From: JBEGHD01 sp049334165 | Lineage (GTDB): Bacteria; Bacteroidota; Bacteroidia; Flavobacteriales_D; Sanyastnellaceae | Strand: one strand, 5' to 3' | Assembly (NCBI GenBank): GCA_049334165.1 | Contig: JBEGHD010000019.1 | DNA length: 52,188 nucleotides | Part shown: positions 1 through 8,731 of the stretch, in pieces | Numbering within the stretch: position 1 is the first letter of the stretch | How the letters are laid out: every line of letters begins with the position of its first letter | The notes under the pieces: model-generated | Told to the model about the DNA's origin: nothing | The model's input: the letters and a program-made list of their open reading frames with translations, nothing else | The model's database searches: none | Translations under genes and position numbers: made by a program

Positions 1-27
1 CCTGTGTGGTGTGTTGGGTTAGCCTTG

Positions 28-68
28 GGCGCCAGCCTTGAGCGTGCGCCTTTCTTTTTTTCTTTTTT
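28..68 (+). terminator. possible intrinsic terminator
   Basis: GGCGC (28-32) pairs with GCGCC (46-50) and is followed by an almost pure T stretch to 68. The heptamer AGCCTTG occurs at 21-27 and again at 34-40. The gene it would terminate lies off the left edge of the window. The stem is short, so this is tentative. Confidence 0.35.
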
Positions 69-87
69 CGGCCAGCGGGCAATTAAC

Positions 88-216
88 CACAACGTATTTA
101 ATAAACGTCAGTGCGGCTTCGTCCAACGTTAGTTAAAATTACGGAACACGTTTTTGTCGACCGTGAACATGAAACGAAGAACGGATAAAGCCGCATTGCG
201 TTTATTTTGTGTTGTG
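88..216 (-). repeat. attC-like imperfect inverted repeat
   Basis: Two arms (88-124 and 183-216) are imperfect reverse complements around a 58-nt loop. The matching blocks are CACAAC/GTTGTG at the outer ends, AATAAACG/CGTTTATT, and TGCGGCTT/AAGCCGCA with small mismatches and bulges. On the minus strand the structure begins inside the last codons of the neighbouring ORF and ends in GTTGTGG. That is the position and orientation of an integron attC recombination site relative to its cassette gene. The outer 7-mers (GCACAAC, GTTGTGG) differ by about one base from the classical core RYYYAAC/GTTRRRY, so this is a resemblance rather than an identification. A long terminator-like hairpin is the alternative. 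Confidence 0.45.
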
Positions 217-879
217 CGCAGTTTTTTCTTTTTCAATTCTCGATGTAAGATCGAATATTCTATATCCTAATATAGATTCGATTCTCTTTTGTTTCATATT
301 AAAGTATTTTTCTGATAAATACTCATATTCTCTAGTGTCGACAAATTCTTTGAATAATTTGCGTCTAAATCTTTTTATCTGTTTTGGGGAGGTTTTTTTC
401 CTTGATATCAACTTTCCATTTTCAATATGAACTATGAAAAAGTCTTCATTTTTCTGGTTTCCAACAACCCTTTCATGTCCTAATATGTCGGTCCCAAATA
501 CGAGGTAAGATGAGAGCCAGTTCATTTCCACTTTTTGTCGACCATCAAAAATTTCAGAAATCACATTCATTTGTATTAAAGAGCTGTCTTGATCATACCT
601 TCTCGTGATTACAGATGTCAAGTATAAAACAGAGTCTTTGAATTCGAACGTAGCAAAATATTGTTTTGTCGCGCCATATAAATATTCGTCAGTTTCAGGA
701 TATTTATCAGGAAACAAGTCGAAATAAGGTTCTAAAGGACTATTCAACATGATCATTGTATCTCCTTCAAAGACAATGTAGTCACGTACGGTGATTACAA
801 AAGCTGTTAAATTTTGACTTAGAAGAATGAAAAATGAGATGATTAGTGATTTCAATTTTGTCGATTTTAAATTGCGCAC
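202..879 (-). CDS. secreted hypothetical protein, lone cassette-like ORF
   Basis: A 225-residue product I do not recognise. It starts with a Lys-rich n-region and a hydrophobic segment (about residues 10-26), so it probably enters the periplasm. The rest is mixed charged and aromatic, with a Lys/Arg-rich C-terminal third and no motif I can assign. The start is a GTG (877-879) lying inside a GTTGTGCGCA motif. The same motif in inverted orientation (211-220) covers the last codons. The gene is visibly richer in A+T than the efflux genes beside it, points away from them, and has no operon partner. Low-GC lone genes with structured ends of this sort are typical of horizontally moved cassettes; that reading is inference. 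Confidence 0.6.
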   Translation of the reverse strand: MRNLKSTKLKSLIISFFILLSQNLTAFVITVRDYIVFEGDTMIMLNSPLEPYFDLFPDKYPETDEYLYGATKQYFATFEFKDSVLYLTSVITRRYDQDSSLIQMNVISEIFDGRQKVEMNWLSSYLVFGTDILGHERVVGNQKNEDFFIVHIENGKLISRKKTSPKQIKRFRRKLFKEFVDTREYEYLSEKYFNMKQKRIESILGYRIFDLTSRIEKEKTAHNTK

Positions 880-1131
880 AACTGTTGCTAAAGTGACATG
901 TCTCTTTATCCAACTATGTGCTGATTATTTTATTTAACTGTTTATCAAGAAGTTAAACCCTATACGCCATCATTTTCGCCAACTGACTTTTGCAAATCTT
1001 CAATGCACTCTACTTGCCCAGGTCTTTCACTGACCAATGTACAGTTTTCCCAACTTTTTAAAAAGTGGCTTTGTAAATGCGAGAACTCAGATTTACAGTC
1101 AAAAACTAAATTATTACCTTCGCAAAAGTCA

Positions 1132-1521
1132 ATGAGATCACTAGCAGCCATAGCGTTCATCTTTCTTTTCCTCGCCAAAGGGCTCTTCCCTTTTGCGGAT
1201 ATGGGCTGCGAGATCCAAAAACTCCCTTCTCTTTTCGAGCATTTCGAAGAGCACAAGGTGGAGTGCGATAATTCATTTTGGGGTTTTCTCGCTGAACACT
1301 ACTTCGACATGAGTTCGCACGAAGAAAACCACAACGACAAGCACGATGACCTGCCGTTTCAGGGCGATGGGCACAACTGCCACGCTACCACTTTCCAGAT
1401 AGCACAAGTGCAATTCGATCTTCCAGTGGATAGTGAACTCAATGCATCACTGAGCTCGTTCTACAAGGCCTCGCCAAGCATCGATTTTTCAGAGGCTCCT
1501 TTTCAACCACCCCAGGCTTAA
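1132..1521 (+). CDS. small His-rich secreted protein of a metal-efflux locus
   Basis: A 129-residue protein with an N-terminal hydrophobic segment (residues 3-22) and then an exported domain. The middle is rich in potential metal ligands: HFEEHK, SSHEENHNDKHDD and GDGHNCHATTF. The C-terminus is FQPPQA. The ATG at 1132 is preferred over an in-frame ATG at 1003 because it gives a clean signal sequence and lies about 10 bp after a near-consensus -7 element (TACCTTCG, 1115-1122). Similar short proteins ending in FQPP are, from memory, often encoded just upstream of CusA/CzcA pumps in Bacteroidota. A role as periplasmic metal binder or sensor is inferred from its composition and its position 77 bp before the pump gene. 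No biochemical function is known to me. Confidence 0.7.
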   Translation: MRSLAAIAFIFLFLAKGLFPFADMGCEIQKLPSLFEHFEEHKVECDNSFWGFLAEHYFDMSSHEENHNDKHDDLPFQGDGHNCHATTFQIAQVQFDLPVDSELNASLSSFYKASPSIDFSEAPFQPPQA

Positions 1522-1584
1522 TTCAACTCTTTCTGATTTATGGCGGTTTGTGCACCGCTTCCAATTTTCACGAAGTTGAATTAA
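1518..1584 (+). promoter_or_regulatory. hairpin between His-rich gene and czcA-type gene
   Basis: TTAATTCAACT (1518-1528) is perfectly complementary to AGTTGAATTAA (1574-1584). Inside lies a second stem, GCGGT (1543-1547) with ACCGC (1553-1557). The structure begins at the stop codon of the small gene and ends 13 nt before the pump ATG, and there is no T-tract. It may set pump expression relative to the first gene or stabilise the mRNA. Confidence 0.45.
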
Positions 1585-1597
1585 AGTCATTTTTCCA

Positions 1598-4500
1598 ATG
1601 ATCAATAACATCATTGCCTTTTCCATCAGGAACAAACTCCTGATAGGATTATTTACCCTGGCCCTCATCGGCACAGGAATCTGGAGCATGACACGCGTTC
1701 CGATTGACGCGGTTCCAGATATCACCAACAATCAAATTCAGGTGATCACGCAGGCACCAAACCTGGGTACCGAAGACATTGAGCAGTTTGTCACCTATCC
1801 GGTGGAAGTCTCGATGTCGAACCTCCCCGGAGTAGTCGAAATCCGATCTGTTTCGCGATTTGGACTGTCGGTGGTGACAGTCGTTTTTGAAGACGACATG
1901 GGCACTTATCTCCCACGCCAGCTCGTGAGCGAGAAGCTCAACCGGGTGCGAGACGAAATCCCTCAGGGCTTTGGCGACCCGTTTATGGGGCCCATCTCTA
2001 CTGGTCTTGGCGAAATTTTTCAGTACACGCTGGAAGTAGACCCGGCTCATAAAGATGAGTATTCCATCACCGAGCTGCGGTCGATTCAGGATTGGATCGT
2101 GAGGCGTCAAATGGCCATGGTTCCGGGCGTGGTAGAAGTTAATGCCTTTGGCGGAAAACTAAAGCAGTACGAAGTGGCTGTTGACCCTGATGAGCTTCGA
2201 GCCATCGACCTCAGCATCAACGATGTTTTTGCGGCACTTGAAAAGAACAATCAAAACACAGGTGGTGCCTACATCGAAAAAAACCACCTTGCCAACTTCA
2301 TTCGCGGTGAAGGACTGGCGCGCGATGTGGCCGATATCGAACATATCGTGGTGAAGCCTGGCGGCAGAATTCCAGTTACCATTGGCGATGTGGCCGATGT
2401 AAAAATGGGCAGTGCAATTCGCTACGGTGCTTTCACCAAAGACGGTGAAGAAGGCGTTGGCGGAATGATTCTGATGCTGAAAGGTGCCAACTCCAACAAT
2501 GTCATCGAATCGGTGAAAGAGCGCATGTCGCAAATCCAAAAGTCGCTGCCCGAAGGCGTGGAAATCGTTCCGTTTATGGACCGAAGCGAGCTGATCGGAG
2601 AAACCACGTCAACCGTTGGCAACAACCTGCTCGAAGGTGCGCTCATCGTGATTTTCGTTCTTGTTTTCCTTCTCGGAAACTGGCGTGGCGGTCTCATTGT
2701 GGCTTCCACAATTCCACTGGCGCTGCTTTTTGCTTTCATCCTCATGAACGTGTTTGGCGTGTGGGCCAACCTCATGAGTCTGGGTGCCATCGACTTCGGA
2801 ATCATTGTGGACGGAGCCGTCATCATCGTGGAAGGCACAGTATTTTTCATTTATCAGAAAGTGCGAAAAGGAAAAACAATGAACCAGCAGGAGCGCGATG
2901 ATGCCACCTACTCGGCTTCTTCGAAAATGATGAACTCTGCGTTCTTCGGCCAACTCATTATCCTGATTGTCTTCTTGCCCATCCTTTTTCTCGAAGGAGT
3001 AGAAGGAAAAATGTTTAAGCCAATGGCACTCACTTTCATGTTTGCCATGATGGGCGCCATGATTTTGTGCCTCACCTACGTTCCGATGATTTCTGCGCTC
3101 TTCATTCGCGTTTCTGGCAAAGAGCGAAAGTCGTGGGGCGACCGAATCGTAGAAAAGCTAGAAGAAATCTACGAGAAAACACTGGCTCGCGTACTTCGCA
3201 AAGCATTCCTGGTGATCGGTTCTGCTGTGGTGCTGCTGGCGCTGGCGATTTTCACTTTCACCAGAATGGGAGGCGAATTCATACCACAACTCGATGAGGG
3301 CGATTTGGCTTTTCACATCATCCTCAAGCCCGGAAGTTCACTCAGCGAGAGTATCGAAACATCCACCAGGATCGAAAAAATCCTTCTCGACAATTTCCCG
3401 GAAGTGAATCACGCCATGACTCGTTTTGGTGTTGCTGAAGTTCCTACCGATCCCATGCCGATGGACGTTGGTGATTGCATCGTCACGTTGAAACCCAAAG
3501 ACGAATGGACTTCGGCAGAAACAAAAGAAGAGCTGATTGAAAAGATCAAGGAACGTATCAGTGTGATTCCCGGAGTGAACTACGAATTCACCCAGCCCAT
3601 TGAGATGCGATTTAACGAGCTGCTCACCGGAGTCCGCGAAGACATTGCCGTAAAACTTTACGGTGAAGACCTCGATGTTTTGGCTGAAAAAGCACAAGAA
3701 ATGGGCGACATCATCAGTACAGTAAAGGGCGTTGGTGACATGAAAGTGGAAGCGACTTCGGGGTTACCCCAGATGACGGTGGACTACAACCGCGCAAAGT
3801 TGGCGCAGTACGGGGTTAACGTGAGCGAAGTTAACAAGCTGATCGAAACGGCTTTTGCAGGTGGCAAAGCCGGAACCATTTTCGAAGGAGAAAGACGGTT
3901 TGACCTGGTGGTGAGACTGGACTCAGCCTCCCGAAACGACATCAGTGACCTTCAATCACTTTTCGTTACCACGGTTAATGGCAGTCAGATTCCACTCAAA
4001 GAACTGGCTGAGGTGAGCTACGAGCCGGGGCCGATGCAGATCAGTCGCGACAACACCAACCGCAGAACCTATGTGGGGGTGAACGTACGCGGTCGAGACA
4101 TTCAATCTCTGGTTGAAGAAATTCAGCAAAAGCTGGATGCCGAGCTCGACCTTCCGCCAGGCTACTACATCCGCTACGGTGGTGCATTCGAAAACCTGGA
4201 AAGAGCCACAAAGAGACTGAAGTTCGTGGTACCCGTGGCTTTGCTGCTAATTTTCATTCTGATCTTCTTTGCACTAAAATCGGTGAAGCAGACGGGAATG
4301 ATTTACGTGGCCATTCCCCTCGCAGCAATTGGTGGAGTGTTTTCTCTTTGGCTGCGCGACATGCCATTTAGTATTTCCGCAGGAATTGGATTCATCGTGC
4401 TCTTTGGAGTGGCGGTGCTCAATGGTCTGGTGCTCATCAGCGGATGGAACGAGCTCAAAGAAGAAGGTGTCACCGATCTGGGTGAAAGAATTAGGATGGG

Positions 4501-4732
4501 AGCGAGAAGAAGAATCCGCCCTATTTTGCTCACAGCACTGACCGACATTTTGGGCTTTTTGCCCATGGCACTTTCCACCTCATCGGGAGCAGAAGTTCAG
4601 CGTCCATTGGCTACCGTAGTGATTGGCGGACTCTTTACTGCTACTCTCCTTACGCTTTTTATCCTGCCTGTGCTCTACAGGTGGACAGAAAAATCAACTG
4701 AAAAAACGCAGACAGATGTTGCACAACAATAA
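1598..4732 (+). CDS. czcA: CzcA-type heavy-metal efflux RND pump
   Basis: A 1044-residue inner-membrane proton/metal antiporter of the HME-RND family. The layout is typical: TM1 at 10-30, a large periplasmic loop, TM2-6 from about 345-500, TM7 near 538-555, a second periplasmic loop, and TM8-12 from about 870. The TM4 motif carries the charged proton-relay residues, Asp399 and Asp405 in DFGIIVDGAVIIVEG. This resembles the Co/Zn/Cd/Ni pumps (CzcA) rather than the copper/silver CusA signature, although the usual VEN ending is VEG here. The length matches the family. It is followed, with a 17-nt overlap, by the TolC-like gene and then the adaptor, giving a complete tripartite exporter. The actual metal cannot be read from the sequence. 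Confidence 0.93.
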   Translation: MINNIIAFSIRNKLLIGLFTLALIGTGIWSMTRVPIDAVPDITNNQIQVITQAPNLGTEDIEQFVTYPVEVSMSNLPGVVEIRSVSRFGLSVVTVVFEDDMGTYLPRQLVSEKLNRVRDEIPQGFGDPFMGPISTGLGEIFQYTLEVDPAHKDEYSITELRSIQDWIVRRQMAMVPGVVEVNAFGGKLKQYEVAVDPDELRAIDLSINDVFAALEKNNQNTGGAYIEKNHLANFIRGEGLARDVADIEHIVVKPGGRIPVTIGDVADVKMGSAIRYGAFTKDGEEGVGGMILMLKGANSNNVIESVKERMSQIQKSLPEGVEIVPFMDRSELIGETTSTVGNNLLEGALIVIFVLVFLLGNWRGGLIVASTIPLALLFAFILMNVFGVWANLMSLGAIDFGIIVDGAVIIVEGTVFFIYQKVRKGKTMNQQERDDATYSASSKMMNSAFFGQLIILIVFLPILFLEGVEGKMFKPMALTFMFAMMGAMILCLTYVPMISALFIRVSGKERKSWGDRIVEKLEEIYEKTLARVLRKAFLVIGSAVVLLALAIFTFTRMGGEFIPQLDEGDLAFHIILKPGSSLSESIETSTRIEKILLDNFPEVNHAMTRFGVAEVPTDPMPMDVGDCIVTLKPKDEWTSAETKEELIEKIKERISVIPGVNYEFTQPIEMRFNELLTGVREDIAVKLYGEDLDVLAEKAQEMGDIISTVKGVGDMKVEATSGLPQMTVDYNRAKLAQYGVNVSEVNKLIETAFAGGKAGTIFEGERRFDLVVRLDSASRNDISDLQSLFVTTVNGSQIPLKELAEVSYEPGPMQISRDNTNRRTYVGVNVRGRDIQSLVEEIQQKLDAELDLPPGYYIRYGGAFENLERATKRLKFVVPVALLLIFILIFFALKSVKQTGMIYVAIPLAAIGGVFSLWLRDMPFSISAGIGFIVLFGVAVLNGLVLISGWNELKEEGVTDLGERIRMGARRRIRPILLTALTDILGFLPMALSTSSGAEVQRPLATVVIGGLFTATLLTLFILPVLYRWTEKSTEKTQTDVAQQ

Positions 4733-5966
4733 ATTCAAAAAGAACGGAAAGCCCGTTTCACTTTTCATCGTGTTGTTTTCGCTTCTGAGCGTCAGCTTCT
4801 GCCCGGCCCAATCGCAAGATGATCTTCCGGAGCTTTCGATAGAAGAATTTCTCGAGAGAGCACTGGAAAACTATCCACAGCTCAAAGCCGCGCGACTGCA
4901 AATTGAAAGCAGCGAAGCACTGAAGAAAACCGCCTGGGACCTCGGTCAAACGCAGGTTTTTACCGCTGGCGAAGAAGTAAAAAATGGCGAAGGGGTATAC
5001 ACTTTCATCGGTGTTCAACAACAAAACATCGACTTGCTGGGCGTTGCTCCAAAAATGAAAGCTCAAAAGCAACAGGTTGTATTGTCTGAAGCTGCACTCA
5101 ACCTCAGCATTGAGCAGTTGAAGAGAGAGGTAAAATCAGCCTACGGTGATGCGCTGGTAGCTCGTCAAAAGCTCTTGCTTTTCGAGCGAATCGATTCGAT
5201 TTACACCGAGTTTGAAAAAGGCGCTCAGCTGAGGTTTGAAGTGGAAGAAACCTCGAAACTAGCATACCTGTCGGCTGCCAACCAGGCCAAAAAGATGAAG
5301 CTGCAAAAGGAGCAGGCCGACTACGACTACGCTGCGGCCCTAAGTAAGCTGAACTTGTGGCTGGTTACAGATTCTTCTTTTGCTCCTAGTGCAGAAATGC
5401 CAGAAGAATGGTCGACACCCTTGATGCCTGAGTCAAAAATTACAACTCACCCGGAACTGAAATTGGCAAGTGAGAAGAAAAACCTTGCCGAGGCCAATAA
5501 AAAAGCAGTGAATGCGCAGTACTTCCCGAAGTTCAATGCGCAGTATGGACCTCAGGAAATCCTCGGTGAGACCGGTTTTTATCAGTACCAGCTGGGCATT
5601 TCCATTCCGCTGTTTTTTATGCAAACCCGGGGGCAATCGCAGGCAGCTAAAATCCAAACAGAAATTGCCAGCGAACAGCTGCTCCAAAAAGAAATGGAAC
5701 TGGAAGCGCGCTATCAATCCGCAGTACAGGAGTTTCTGAAATGGCAAAGTTCCCTGAACTTCTATCGCGAGGAAGCGCTACCTCTTGCCGAAGAACAACG
5801 GAAGGGAACGGTTCTGGCCTTTGACGAGGGCGCTATCGACTACACCGTTTTTATTCAAAATATGCGCGAAGCCGTGCAGGTGGAAGTGCAGGCTCAAGAA
5901 GCGCTTCAGAATTTTCTCAACGCTCGTTTTCAACTCGAATATTTTTTAAGCTCTAACAACGAATAA
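4716..5966 (+). CDS. czcC: TolC-family outer-membrane channel (CzcC/CusC-like)
   Basis: A 416-residue outer-membrane efflux protein. The start at 4716 gives a Lys-rich n-region and a hydrophobic signal sequence ending near VSFCPAQS. An upstream in-frame start at 4623 would lie deep inside the pump gene and lack a signal. Two long, Gln/Glu/Ala/Lys-rich helical repeats (about residues 45-200 and 240-400) are the halves that form the TolC alpha-barrel, with PLFF and QLGISIPLFF-type strands between them. The gene overlaps the pump gene by 17 nt, suggesting translational coupling. It should provide the outer-membrane exit duct for the RND pump. Confidence 0.88.
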   Translation: MLHNNKFKKNGKPVSLFIVLFSLLSVSFCPAQSQDDLPELSIEEFLERALENYPQLKAARLQIESSEALKKTAWDLGQTQVFTAGEEVKNGEGVYTFIGVQQQNIDLLGVAPKMKAQKQQVVLSEAALNLSIEQLKREVKSAYGDALVARQKLLLFERIDSIYTEFEKGAQLRFEVEETSKLAYLSAANQAKKMKLQKEQADYDYAAALSKLNLWLVTDSSFAPSAEMPEEWSTPLMPESKITTHPELKLASEKKNLAEANKKAVNAQYFPKFNAQYGPQEILGETGFYQYQLGISIPLFFMQTRGQSQAAKIQTEIASEQLLQKEMELEARYQSAVQEFLKWQSSLNFYREEALPLAEEQRKGTVLAFDEGAIDYTVFIQNMREAVQVEVQAQEALQNFLNARFQLEYFLSSNNE

Positions 5967-5968
5967 TC

Positions 5969-7180
5969 ATGAGAACATCAATCATAAATAGATCAACTCT
6001 TTTTTCACTTTTTACTGCCGCGGTACTATTTTCCGCCTGCAGCGACAATCAGCACAACCATGACGATCACAACCATGAAGCTGACAATGCAGCTCAAGAA
6101 CATCACAGCGAAAATGTAGTGCACCTCACTGCCGCCCAGTTTCAGGACCTCGGAATGAAAGTTGGCAAAATGGAAATGCGCGATTTGAAAAGCTCGGTTA
6201 TGGCCAACGGCCGTCTGGAAGTCCCCCCTCAAAACGAAGCGACAGTCACCGCCATTTTGGGCGGAAATGTTTACGACATTCAAGTAATCGAAGGAGACGA
6301 TGTTTCAAAAGGTCAAACGCTGGCATACCTATCGCACCCGAGTCTCACTGAGTTGCAAAGCACTTACCTGAAAGCGTATAACAACCTTCAGTTTTTGAAG
6401 AAAGACTTTGAGAGAAAGAAAAAGCTCTACGAAAGCGAAGTCGGCTCGGGAAAAGAATTTCAACAGGCGGAATCAGAATATCTCACCGCTCAGTCTACTG
6501 TGAAAAGTCACGAAGCACAACTGCGCCAACTTGGCCTCAACCCCGATCGGATCAGGGAGGGGGAATTCTATCAAAAGCTACCAATAAAAAGTCCCATCAA
6601 CGGAAGCATCACGATGGTTGAAGTCAAAACAGGTCAGTACGTGTCACCAGATACACCACTCTTTGAGATCGTAAATGTGGAGCATATTCATGCCGACCTC
6701 ATGGTGTTTGAAAAAGACGTAGCCAAGGTAGAGAAGGGACAGGAAATCACGTTCACAGTAGAGTCTCTTCCCGGCCAGGAGCTTTCTGCAGTAATTTATG
6801 CCGTGGGTAAAAAATTCGAGCAAGATCCAAAAGCCATTCACATTCATGCAGAGATCAACAACAAAACCGGAAACCTGATTCCGGGAATGTACATCCAGGG
6901 TGAAATTCATGTTGACAGCCAGAATTTCGCAGCCCTTCCCGAGCAAGCCATCGTGAGCGAGGGCAGTCATTTCATGGCTTTTATGGCGCAGCAGGGAACG
7001 CCCGAGGACCCTGAAGAATGGGAATTTACAGCTGTGGAGCTCACTCCAAAAAAGTCGTACAAAGGATGGACGGCTGTAGAATTTAGTGAGAAGATCCCGG
7101 AGGAGGCCAATTTCGCACTAAACAATGCTTACTACCTGCAGGCCGAAAAGGACAAAGAAGGAGCAGAGCACAGCCACTGA
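5969..7180 (+). CDS. czcB: RND periplasmic adaptor lipoprotein (CzcB/CusB-like)
   Basis: A 403-residue membrane-fusion protein. The lipobox LFSAC places the lipidated Cys at residue 24. It is followed at once by a His-rich stretch (NHDDHNHEADN, then EHHSEN), a likely metal-binding tail. Next come a beta-barrel/lipoyl half (about 75-115), an alpha-helical hairpin (about 120-190), the second lipoyl half (KSPINGSITMVEVKTGQYV, about 205-225) and further barrel domains. The C-terminus again ends in His (EHSH). The gene starts 2 nt after the channel gene. It should bridge pump and channel and may hand over metal through its His-rich end. The channel-before-adaptor order is common in Bacteroidota. 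Confidence 0.9.
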   Translation: MRTSIINRSTLFSLFTAAVLFSACSDNQHNHDDHNHEADNAAQEHHSENVVHLTAAQFQDLGMKVGKMEMRDLKSSVMANGRLEVPPQNEATVTAILGGNVYDIQVIEGDDVSKGQTLAYLSHPSLTELQSTYLKAYNNLQFLKKDFERKKKLYESEVGSGKEFQQAESEYLTAQSTVKSHEAQLRQLGLNPDRIREGEFYQKLPIKSPINGSITMVEVKTGQYVSPDTPLFEIVNVEHIHADLMVFEKDVAKVEKGQEITFTVESLPGQELSAVIYAVGKKFEQDPKAIHIHAEINNKTGNLIPGMYIQGEIHVDSQNFAALPEQAIVSEGSHFMAFMAQQGTPEDPEEWEFTAVELTPKKSYKGWTAVEFSEKIPEEANFALNNAYYLQAEKDKEGAEHSH

Positions 7181-7251
7181 TGCAGGGCTTTAGCACAATC
7201 GCGTAACATTGGTTACTTCAGTTTCACGAGCAATCAAAGAATTTTGCACCC

Positions 7252-8643
7252 GTGAATTTGAAGAAAAAAATAATCGCAATGGCCTTCTCAGTTGTGTCAG
7301 CAGCTGGCCTCTCTGTTTGCTGGGGCCAGCAACATCAAGATTCGCTGGCTGTACACAACATAAGAGAAGTATTTTCGGAAGGTCACTTCCATGGCCACTT
7401 CCGAAACTATTTCATGGCCACCAACAACCGAGGCGATGACCGCGACTTTTGGACCAACGCTACAGGAGGTGCTCTTCACTACAGCACAGCCAACTGGAAA
7501 GGGTTCGAAGCTGGCGTAAAAGGAATTTTTACCTATCGCACAGCTTCTTCAAATTTGTACAATGAGGAAGACCCTGGTGCTTCGGCAAAGTGGGAGATTG
7601 AGCTCTATGATGTTCACCGACCGCAAGTCGGCAATGACCTGGACAGACTCGAGGAGCTCTATTTGCGCTATCGGTCGAAACAATTTTGGATCACCTACGG
7701 AAAGCAAAACATCAACGAAGGGCCACTCCTCTTGATGCGTGATGGACGAATGAAACCATTTGTTTACCGCGGCTTTTGGAGTGGGATTGAAACAAAAAAT
7801 CACGCAGCTCGAATTGGATTCATCAATGGAGTTTCGCCCCGTGGTATGACCGAGTGGTACGACCTCAACGAAGCCATTGGTCAGTCTGGAAATGGTTTTG
7901 AACCAAATGGAACCCCTGCTGAATATCACGAAACTGCCTCTTCTCGCGGATTGGCGGTTGTTGGTTACAAGTATCACTCTTCAGAATCCTGGACCAATCA
8001 GATTTGGGCTTACGTTTTCGATAGAATTTCAAGCACCTACTGGTTTCAGTCCGACTGGGAAAACGATGAATTCTTTGCCGGAGTGCAGTACGTTCATCAG
8101 CACCCTTTACCAAAGCAATCGGAGCTGGACTACGCAGAGCGGTATGTGCAGCCAGATGAGCGAGCGGATGTAATTTCCGGTCAGGCGGGATTCAAAAAAG
8201 GATGTTTCAGATTCAGCGGAGCTTACCTCCACGCCTTTGACAACGGTCGGTTTCTTTACCCGAGAGAAATGGGAAGAGAAAACTTTTACGTTTCGCAGCC
8301 ACGAAGCTGGGTAGACGGCCTGGGAAATCTGGACATCTTTCAGCTGGGAGCGGTTTACGAATTGAGAAAGGCGAAGCAGAAACTTCTGGATTTATCCATA
8401 TTCCTAAACCGTGTTGAGTCCACCGGAAGGAACAACGTAGCGTTCAATAAATACAATTTGCCGGTTTACAATCAAGTGACCTCAACGATCACTCATCAAT
8501 TTGGCCACCTGCTGAAGGGACTCGAGGTGAGCTTTCTCTACGTTGGAAGGCTTAGCGAAGACCCAGACGAGATGACCGATGAGGACATGGCTTACAGAAC
8601 GAACTTTCACCATTTCAATCTGATCGCAAACGTCAACTTCTGA
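7252..8643 (+). CDS. outer-membrane porin, OprD-like
   Basis: A 463-residue exported beta-barrel. It has an N-terminal signal (about residues 1-26, ending near CWGQQ) and alternating amphipathic strands to a terminal Phe (NVNF), as in outer-membrane barrels. The N-terminal SEGHFHGHFRNYFM segment resembles the opening strand of OprD-family porins (G-x-x-x-G-x-x-R-x-Y) but carries extra His. The start is a GTG at 7252, giving a Lys-rich n-region. It lies 71 bp after the adaptor gene, in the same direction, and could be co-transcribed with the metal-efflux genes. Specific substrate unknown. Metal or metal-chelate passage is inference from the neighbours and the His residues. Confidence 0.7.
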   Translation: MNLKKKIIAMAFSVVSAAGLSVCWGQQHQDSLAVHNIREVFSEGHFHGHFRNYFMATNNRGDDRDFWTNATGGALHYSTANWKGFEAGVKGIFTYRTASSNLYNEEDPGASAKWEIELYDVHRPQVGNDLDRLEELYLRYRSKQFWITYGKQNINEGPLLLMRDGRMKPFVYRGFWSGIETKNHAARIGFINGVSPRGMTEWYDLNEAIGQSGNGFEPNGTPAEYHETASSRGLAVVGYKYHSSESWTNQIWAYVFDRISSTYWFQSDWENDEFFAGVQYVHQHPLPKQSELDYAERYVQPDERADVISGQAGFKKGCFRFSGAYLHAFDNGRFLYPREMGRENFYVSQPRSWVDGLGNLDIFQLGAVYELRKAKQKLLDLSIFLNRVESTGRNNVAFNKYNLPVYNQVTSTITHQFGHLLKGLEVSFLYVGRLSEDPDEMTDEDMAYRTNFHHFNLIANVNF

Positions 8644-8660
8644 CCGATCGGAGCAAAAGT

Positions 8661-8699
8661 CTCAGATAAAAACTGAGCACAATTTGAAAGTCAAATTGT
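8661..8699 (+). promoter_or_regulatory. inverted repeats upstream of the persulfide dioxygenase gene
   Basis: CTCAG/CTGAG (8661-8665, 8673-8677) is followed by a perfect 8-bp inverted repeat, ACAATTTG (8679-8686) and CAAATTGT (8692-8699), separated by 5 bp. The second has the size of a dimeric regulator site and lies about 30 bp before the ATG. No regulator gene is adjacent, so its identity is open. Confidence 0.35.
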
Positions 8700-8731
8700 T
8701 AAATTAATAACTGAAAAAAGAAAGACAAGAA

